From JBBTCX01 sp038043045 (GTDB taxonomy: Bacteria; Planctomycetota; Phycisphaerae; UBA1845): a stretch of DNA of 9,798 nucleotides. How positions within the stretch are numbered: position 1 is the first letter of the stretch; every line of letters begins with the position of its first letter. Location: positions 1 to 9,798 of the forward strand of contig JBBTCX010000041.1 of NCBI GenBank assembly GCA_038043045.1, given 5' to 3'. Positions 6,623 to 9,798 of this stretch are shown piece after piece. Under the pieces are notes generated by a model. The model was given only the letters and a program-made list of their open reading frames with translations. It was not told the origin of the DNA and ran no database searches. The position numbers and the translations under genes were made by a program.

Positions 6623-6651
6623 AATTTACACGAGCCGTGACAAAACTGCAA
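6623..6651 (-). promoter_or_regulatory. Promoter candidate for the leftward two-gene operon
   Basis: On the minus strand TTGCAG (6651-6646) and TAAATT (6628-6623) are separated by the ideal 17 bases. Each box has four or five of six consensus bases. The predicted start lies about 50 bases before the ATG at 6565 and leaves room for the AAAGGAG binding site. Confidence 0.5.
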
Positions 6652-6682
6652 CAATAAAACGGCAAGGAATCTTGAGGAGTTT

Positions 6683-6697
6683 ATGATGGCCCTATAA
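6683..6697 (+). CDS. Possible four-codon leader peptide (MMAL)
   Basis: GAGGAG at 6674-6679 is a strong ribosome binding site, followed by ATG ATG GCC CTA TAA. The stop codon falls inside the left arm of the hairpin at 6689-6747, so ribosomes on this frame could prevent that hairpin from forming. It may be a leader peptide or simply the remains of a gene start. No rightward promoter upstream is convincing. Confidence 0.2.
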   Translation: MMAL

Positions 6698-6812
6698 CTA
6701 ATTCTCGGATTCAAATGGTAAATCTGCGAGATTAGTCCTAATAGGGCTTGCAATGTATTGCCAAGCTCGGTATTTATACCTTCCCTAACTGGCCCCCCGA
6801 AGTACCCAGTTA
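6689..6812. other. Cluster of four hairpins; candidate structured RNA or regulatory element
   Basis: Hairpin 1 is a long interrupted inverted repeat: GCCCTAT (6689-6695) with ATAGGGC (6741-6747), CTAAT (6698-6702) with ATTAG (6731-6735), CTCG (6704-6707) with CGAG (6727-6730), and GATT (6708-6711) with AATC (6721-6724), giving 20 pairs. Hairpin 2 is GCTTGCAA (6746-6753) with TTG and CAAGC (6758-6766, one bulge). Hairpin 3 is GGTA/TACC (6769-6780). Hairpin 4 is TAACTGG (6786-6792) with CCAGTTA (6806-6812). None is followed by a T run, so they are not simple terminators. They do not match tRNA, a retron, or an integron attC site (the GTTRRRY core is absent). It could be a small RNA, an operator for the neighbouring winged-helix protein, or a miniature mobile element. 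The pairing is seen; the role is unknown. Confidence 0.4.
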
Positions 6813-6895
6813 CTTGCAACGAAAATTAGATACAGTAATAGAGGTAGGACGTCGACACTAATAATGGTATACGATCGGTAGAGGCCCACAGAATC

Positions 6896-7471
6896 TTGGG
6901 GGATTTACTTGAAGATTCCCTAAGAAAATGCCTTTTGAGATTTGAAAACTCCACAAGAAAGTTGGTGCGCGATGTGCTCACTGACAAAAGAATTTTCAAA
7001 GCCCTTGAGAAAAAAATTTGTTCAGGAAACTGCGGAAATGGTCTCAGTAAAAACTTCAATGCGAAAAATCCTCAAGCGTCTTTTAGAGATGAAGAGACCA
7101 AGCTCCATAGGATTCAGCGAGGCAAAGTCCAGCGATTAGTGGAAGCAGCGGTCGCATCAGTCGAATCTGAGCGATTCACTTTTGAGGAGGTTGTTTCCGC
7201 AGTCCGCAAGGTTGATCCGACCCTAAACGGAAACCTAAACACAAAATCAGTTTCGTCTGCTTTAAGGAGGATGATCCGGAACAACGCCGTTTCAGTCGAA
7301 CGGAATGGCGGTGGGAGACGCCCGGCAGTTTATTCTCGAAAAGCGTACGCATCCCGTGGCAATCGCGTTGGAATGGAACAACACGCTAGCGCTGTAACAG
7401 TAAATCCTTCCGAGAGTTTACGAAGTCGTATTGCAGCGTGTCTGCCAATTGTGACGACTACCTTACACTGA
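6896..7471 (+). CDS. Hypothetical protein with winged-helix-like domain
   Basis: I do not recognise this 191-residue protein by name. Residues 1-45 are charged and helical. A polar linker follows to about 72. Residues 76-149 look like a winged helix-turn-helix: helix 1 GKVQRLVEAAVASV, helix 2 TFEEVVSAVRKV, recognition helix NTKSVSSALRRMIRNN, and a beta-hairpin wing AVSVERNGGGRRPAVYSRK. It is probably DNA-binding and may act on the divergent promoter region it faces. The start is uncertain: no ATG lies in frame, TTG at 6896 is preceded only by GAGG at 6881-6884, and the frame stays open back to a TAG at 6845. The AT-rich composition matches the neighbouring accessory genes, not purA-uppS. It ends convergently, 37 bases from the membrane-protein gene. 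An autoregulator of this locus is a reasonable guess. Confidence 0.6.
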   Translation: MGDLLEDSLRKCLLRFENSTRKLVRDVLTDKRIFKALEKKICSGNCGNGLSKNFNAKNPQASFRDEETKLHRIQRGKVQRLVEAAVASVESERFTFEEVVSAVRKVDPTLNGNLNTKSVSSALRRMIRNNAVSVERNGGGRRPAVYSRKAYASRGNRVGMEQHASAVTVNPSESLRSRIAACLPIVTTTLH

Positions 7472-7508
7472 TAGCCTTCGTGAACGGGAGTTTTGCGCGC
7501 CGAGTCGT

Positions 7509-8834
7509 TCATTTTGAAGATACAGGGCCTATTGAACCCAAAGACATAGGCTCCTCGTTGAATACTTCGGCGATGTCGGTGCCGTCGACATCGCGGCGGA
7601 GGAGGAAGTAGCAGACGGTGGAGGCGGAGAAGTAAAGGGATAACAGGAACGACCACACCGCCGCAACGATCAGCAACACCCAGAGCCCGATCAACACCGC
7701 GGAGATGTACTCAAATACGCCGAGGTTGGACCATTGCGGGGCGCTGTAGACGTGGTCGAGTCCGCCCATGGTCCAGAGCAGTTGAAGCTTGCTGGATTTT
7801 TCCGAACCGACCGATCGCAATCCCCAACCGAACGGAGCGGTTCCAAAGGAAACGACAGCCCGTGTCACCGCGAGGGAAATGTACGCGAAGACGTTGATGA
7901 CCACCCAGCAGATGGCCCCGTATGCGGCGGAGAACGCGGCGTACCAAGCCGCTTTCCACGGTTTGGAAAAGACGTAAGAAAATCCGCGAGAGAAGGCATC
8001 GAACCCGTCGGCACCGTCGGTCGCGACTGCGGGAAAGAAAAGGTGACCACCGGCGGCGGTTCCAAGCATCAACGCGGCGATGATCGTTCCGCCGAGAATG
8101 GAGAAGACAAACAACAATCCGCCGAGCACATCCCCCAGAAGCGGAATCCACAAGAACAATCCACCGAGAAACATGAGGAAGACGATCAGAAGGCAAATCC
8201 CAAACGGAATGCACGGTGCAAGAGCGAACCCGCGAACCATCCGTCGCCAAGCAAATCGTAGCCCGTCGCGATAGGTCAACATTTCCTCGCGAGCGAATTG
8301 CACGGCGGAGATGCGGCAGATGGCTCCACCCGCGAGGGACCAGATCAATAGTAATCCCGCAAAAAAGAAAACGAAAAACACGGAGTGATGTCGTAACAGC
8401 CAAAGCAATCCATAGCCCATATCGGTGAGATGGGTCAGCGCACCGGAACGTGCGTGGGTTTCGAGGTATTGCCCGATGAGGGTCCCGGTGAGGACCGATC
8501 GAAAGGGAACGGCGGACGCGACCAGGTCTACCGTGCAACGTGCCTGGTGCCCTCGCCAAACATGAAAGATGCCGAAGTCGCCGGACGGTTCTTGATGCGG
8601 CTGATCCAATTGTCGAGCCATGACGAATTGAGAGATCGCGTTTTCGGGAACCCCTCCGCACAGCGACCCGGCGCCATCCAAGACGGTTCCCCAAATGGCC
8701 GTCGCAAGAATGCCGGCGATTCCGATTCCGAGATTGTCCAAACGAATGGCCAGCTTGGGAATGCGAACCAATGCGGGCAGTCCGGTTTTTTCCAACCACG
8801 CCGATTGCAATGTGGAGTCAACTTCGTCCTTCAT
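7509..8834 (-). CDS. Polytopic membrane protein of a planctomycete-type family
   Basis: This 441-residue integral membrane protein has hydrophobic segments at about 33-53, 151-175, 205-228, 236-260, 298-325 and 376-402, with a weaker one near 103-122, so six or seven spans. After the fifth segment comes DGFDAFSRGFSYVFSKPW, and near the end FLLRRDVDGTDIAEVF. I know this pattern from uncharacterised planctomycete membrane proteins, in which the terminal R-R-x-V-D-G-T-D motif recurs. No enzyme or transporter motif is visible and the function is unknown. Translation probably starts at ATG 8834, since residues 1-30 form a plausible cytoplasmic lead-in. No ribosome binding site is clear, and a perfect TATAAT lies only ten bases upstream, so the transcript may be leaderless. 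The gene downstream on the opposite strand converges on it. Confidence 0.85.
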   Translation of the reverse strand: MKDEVDSTLQSAWLEKTGLPALVRIPKLAIRLDNLGIGIAGILATAIWGTVLDGAGSLCGGVPENAISQFVMARQLDQPHQEPSGDFGIFHVWRGHQARCTVDLVASAVPFRSVLTGTLIGQYLETHARSGALTHLTDMGYGLLWLLRHHSVFFVFFFAGLLLIWSLAGGAICRISAVQFAREEMLTYRDGLRFAWRRMVRGFALAPCIPFGICLLIVFLMFLGGLFLWIPLLGDVLGGLLFVFSILGGTIIAALMLGTAAGGHLFFPAVATDGADGFDAFSRGFSYVFSKPWKAAWYAAFSAAYGAICWVVINVFAYISLAVTRAVVSFGTAPFGWGLRSVGSEKSSKLQLLWTMGGLDHVYSAPQWSNLGVFEYISAVLIGLWVLLIVAAVWSFLLSLYFSASTVCYFLLRRDVDGTDIAEVFNEEPMSLGSIGPVSSK

Positions 8835-8843
8835 GGGTTCCCG

Positions 8844-8871
8844 ATTATAGGGGCGAAGTGTCGACGGGCAA
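8844..8871 (-). promoter_or_regulatory. Promoter directly upstream of the polytopic membrane protein gene
   Basis: On the minus strand TTGCCC (8871-8866) and a perfect TATAAT (8849-8844) are 16 bases apart. A start six or seven bases past the -10 falls at about 8837, three bases before the ATG at 8834, implying an mRNA with almost no leader. Confidence 0.55.
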
Positions 8872-8899
8872 TTGGTTCATGACATTCGGTCGATGTTCT

Positions 8900-8933
8900 A
8901 GAAATGAAAGCGGGAGGGTTAGTGCCCTCCCGC
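8900..8933 (-). terminator. Intrinsic terminator of the lipoprotein gene
   Basis: GCGGGAGGG (8910-8918) and CCCTCCCGC (8925-8933) form a perfect 9-bp GC-rich stem with a 6-base loop. On the minus strand the stem is followed by TTTCATTTC (8909-8901), a fair T-rich tail. It lies about 50 bases past the stop of the lipoprotein gene at 8985 and insulates it from the membrane-protein gene downstream. The plus-strand flank is not T-rich, so it works one way. Confidence 0.75.
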
Positions 8934-8984
8934 GTCATTCGCATTGACAGGTTCTTGAACCCCGTCTTGTCTCGTGTGTGGGGT

Positions 8985-9593
8985 CTATTCGTCTAGCAGG
9001 CGAGCCCCCATGAAACTGAATTCGTCGTCCAGGTTGGCATCGGGCAAGTCGATCAAGGTCACCCGACTCGAAAAATTGAAGGTCCCGCGAACGGTGTCCG
9101 GATCGTCCGGATCAAATTCGGCGGTGGCTGATGCAGTCGCCGCCCCGGCTTCGATCCCCGCAAAGAAGGCCGAGAATCGACTCTCAAAAGCGAAGCCAGA
9201 ACCGTCGTTGGTTTCCGCGCCGTACGTGGCCGCGATGTATTGAAGACCAGCTTGTTTGGTCGCCCGGCGGGTGTTATCGAAGATGACCTCGTCACCGAAA
9301 ATGTTGCTGGCCAGGGTGTTTTCCTCGAAGGCTTCGAGGTTTCCGTCGGAACCGAATACAACGGTGGCGAAAGCGGCCCCTTGGGCATTGTTGGCGGTGC
9401 GGAAGAATTGCCATTTTGAATTGGAAAGCGACGGCGCCCCGCCGCCCTCTTGCACGTTCACCACGGTGTTGTCCGGTAGCGTGATGGAAACGCCTTCCGG
9501 AAGGATGTCCTTGTCGGACCCGCAACCGTTCAGGCAACCGAAAAGAAAGAGACTTACGCAAATCGCCTTACATGAGAAAAGCCGAATGTTCAT
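8985..9593 (-). CDS. Predicted lipoprotein of unknown function
   Basis: This 202-residue protein has a typical secretion signal: basic residues early (MNIRLFSCK), a hydrophobic core (AICVSLFLF), and a lipobox-like cysteine at Cys20 (LFGC) or Cys24 (LNGC), followed by GSDKD. After signal processing it would be lipid-anchored on the periplasmic side of a membrane. The mature part is acidic, rich in N, D, G, A and S, and alternates short strand-like stretches with turns, for example KWQFFRTANN and RGTFNFSSRVTLIDL near the end, suggesting an all-beta fold. I know no named family for it. The start is firm: AAGGAG at 9607-9602, eight bases before ATG 9593. It ends before a strong terminator and is probably transcribed alone from 9678-9708. 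Confidence 0.82.
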   Translation of the reverse strand: MNIRLFSCKAICVSLFLFGCLNGCGSDKDILPEGVSITLPDNTVVNVQEGGGAPSLSNSKWQFFRTANNAQGAAFATVVFGSDGNLEAFEENTLASNIFGDEVIFDNTRRATKQAGLQYIAATYGAETNDGSGFAFESRFSAFFAGIEAGAATASATAEFDPDDPDTVRGTFNFSSRVTLIDLPDANLDDEFSFMGARLLDE

Positions 9594-9677
9594 TTCACCA
9601 ACTCCTTGCTAATGCCCATTTCTCGAGGCGTTACCAGACGCCGCGCAGAGTGCTTCTCTCCCGACTTCTCCAAACTC

Positions 9678-9708
9678 AATATACGATTCAGCGGATGGAT
9701 TTCGCCAA
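9678..9708 (-). promoter_or_regulatory. Weak promoter candidate for the lipoprotein gene
   Basis: On the minus strand TTGGCG (9708-9703) and TATATT (9683-9678) are separated by 19 bases, which is longer than ideal. It would give a leader of about 80 bases containing the AAGGAG binding site. No better pair is seen between the gene and the right edge. Confidence 0.25.
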
Positions 9709-9722
9709 TCCACCAACCCGAC

Positions 9723-9765
9723 TTAGAGTGCGTCCTAAAACCACAGCGAGCCGCGGGCTGTAGCC
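9723..9765. repeat. Palindromic, REP-like stretch
   Basis: Two adjacent inverted repeats occur here: TTAG (9723-9726) with CTAA (9735-9738), and ACAGC (9743-9747) with GCTGT (9757-9761) around a CCGCGG core. Short imperfect palindromes of this kind upstream of genes are often dispersed repeats in bacterial genomes. There is only one copy in this window, so repetition cannot be shown from it. Confidence 0.22.
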
Positions 9766-9798
9766 TTATGTTTACCCACAACTTCTGGAGCCTTGCGG

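Larger units (their letters stand above)
6566..6895. other. Divergent intergenic region with promoters and hairpins
   Basis: This 330-base gap separates the leftward membrane-protein operon from the rightward winged-helix gene. From left to right it holds a C-rich tract on the plus strand (6600-6610), a leftward promoter candidate (6623-6651), a four-codon mini frame with a strong ribosome binding site (6674-6697), and a cluster of four hairpins (6689-6812). A weak rightward promoter candidate follows, with TTGCAA at 6814-6819 and TAATAG at 6836-6841. A 69-codon leftward open frame across it begins with TTG without a binding site, and I do not regard it as a gene. Confidence 0.5.

Noticed and set aside
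6689..6747. Possible integron attC site
   Set aside because: The ends do not carry the GTTRRRY / RYYYAAC core sites, and no integron integrase or cassette array is present; the recombinase at 254 lacks the integron-integrase context.
6689..6812. Possible retron msr-msd RNA
   Set aside because: No reverse transcriptase gene lies nearby and no long terminal a1/a2 pairing encloses the hairpins.
6610..6819. A 69-codon leftward open frame with a hydrophobic middle, crossing the hairpin cluster
   Set aside because: It starts with TTG without a ribosome binding site, overlaps the leftward promoter candidate, and has no family resemblance.
7481..7515. TGAACG...CGTTCA followed by TTTT as a terminator for the winged-helix gene
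   Set aside because: Only six pairs around a 19-base loop, too weak to call.
9590..9781. A 63-codon leftward open frame whose TGA overlaps the lipoprotein ATG (ATGA), suggesting coupling
   Set aside because: TTG start without a binding site, runs through palindromic DNA, and the lipoprotein already has its own strong AAGGAG. The overlap looks like chance.
1..9798. CRISPR array
   Set aside because: No regularly spaced direct repeats were seen on either strand.

Overview
The window looks like part of a Planctomycetota chromosome. The evidence is the tyrosine recombinase type (arginine-rich linker, R-K-H-R-H-Y catalytic set, long low-complexity tail running into a tRNA), the large multi-membrane protein at 7509-8834, which resembles a family I know mainly from planctomycetes, and the moderately GC-rich, loosely organised gene layout. 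The phylum call is inference from protein style; no 16S gene is present.

Left end (1-1227): the start of an unrecognised leftward gene with a strong ribosome binding site, then a rightward tyrosine recombinase that has lost its N-terminal domain. An in-frame TGA sits where related proteins have tryptophan, but the catalytic domain is intact. Its reading frame ends inside a tRNA-Gly(TCC) gene on the opposite strand. This is the usual geometry of an integrative element whose attachment site is the 3' end of a tRNA, with the element lying to the left.

Housekeeping core (1228-5447): a 394-base non-coding stretch, a leftward type I glutamine synthetase, a 280-base divergent promoter region, and the rightward purA-uppS pair. 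PurA commits IMP to AMP synthesis and UppS makes the undecaprenyl carrier lipid for cell-wall synthesis. The uppS start lies directly after the purA stop, so they are probably one operon. Glutamine synthetase and PurA both sit in nitrogen/purine metabolism, but shared control is not shown.

More AT-rich insert (5449-7471): two overlapping leftward genes, one encoding a two-segment membrane protein with a charged helical tail and one a small cysteine-containing protein, divergent from a rightward gene for a winged-helix-like protein. Between them lies a 330-base gap holding four consecutive hairpins. I recognise none of these families. This is the best candidate in the window for an undescribed accessory module, but its function is not known.

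Right end (7509-9798): two leftward genes, a polytopic membrane protein with a promoter so close to its start that its mRNA may be almost leaderless, and a predicted lipoprotein followed by a good intrinsic terminator. The last 200 bases hold a weak promoter candidate and a palindromic REP-like stretch.
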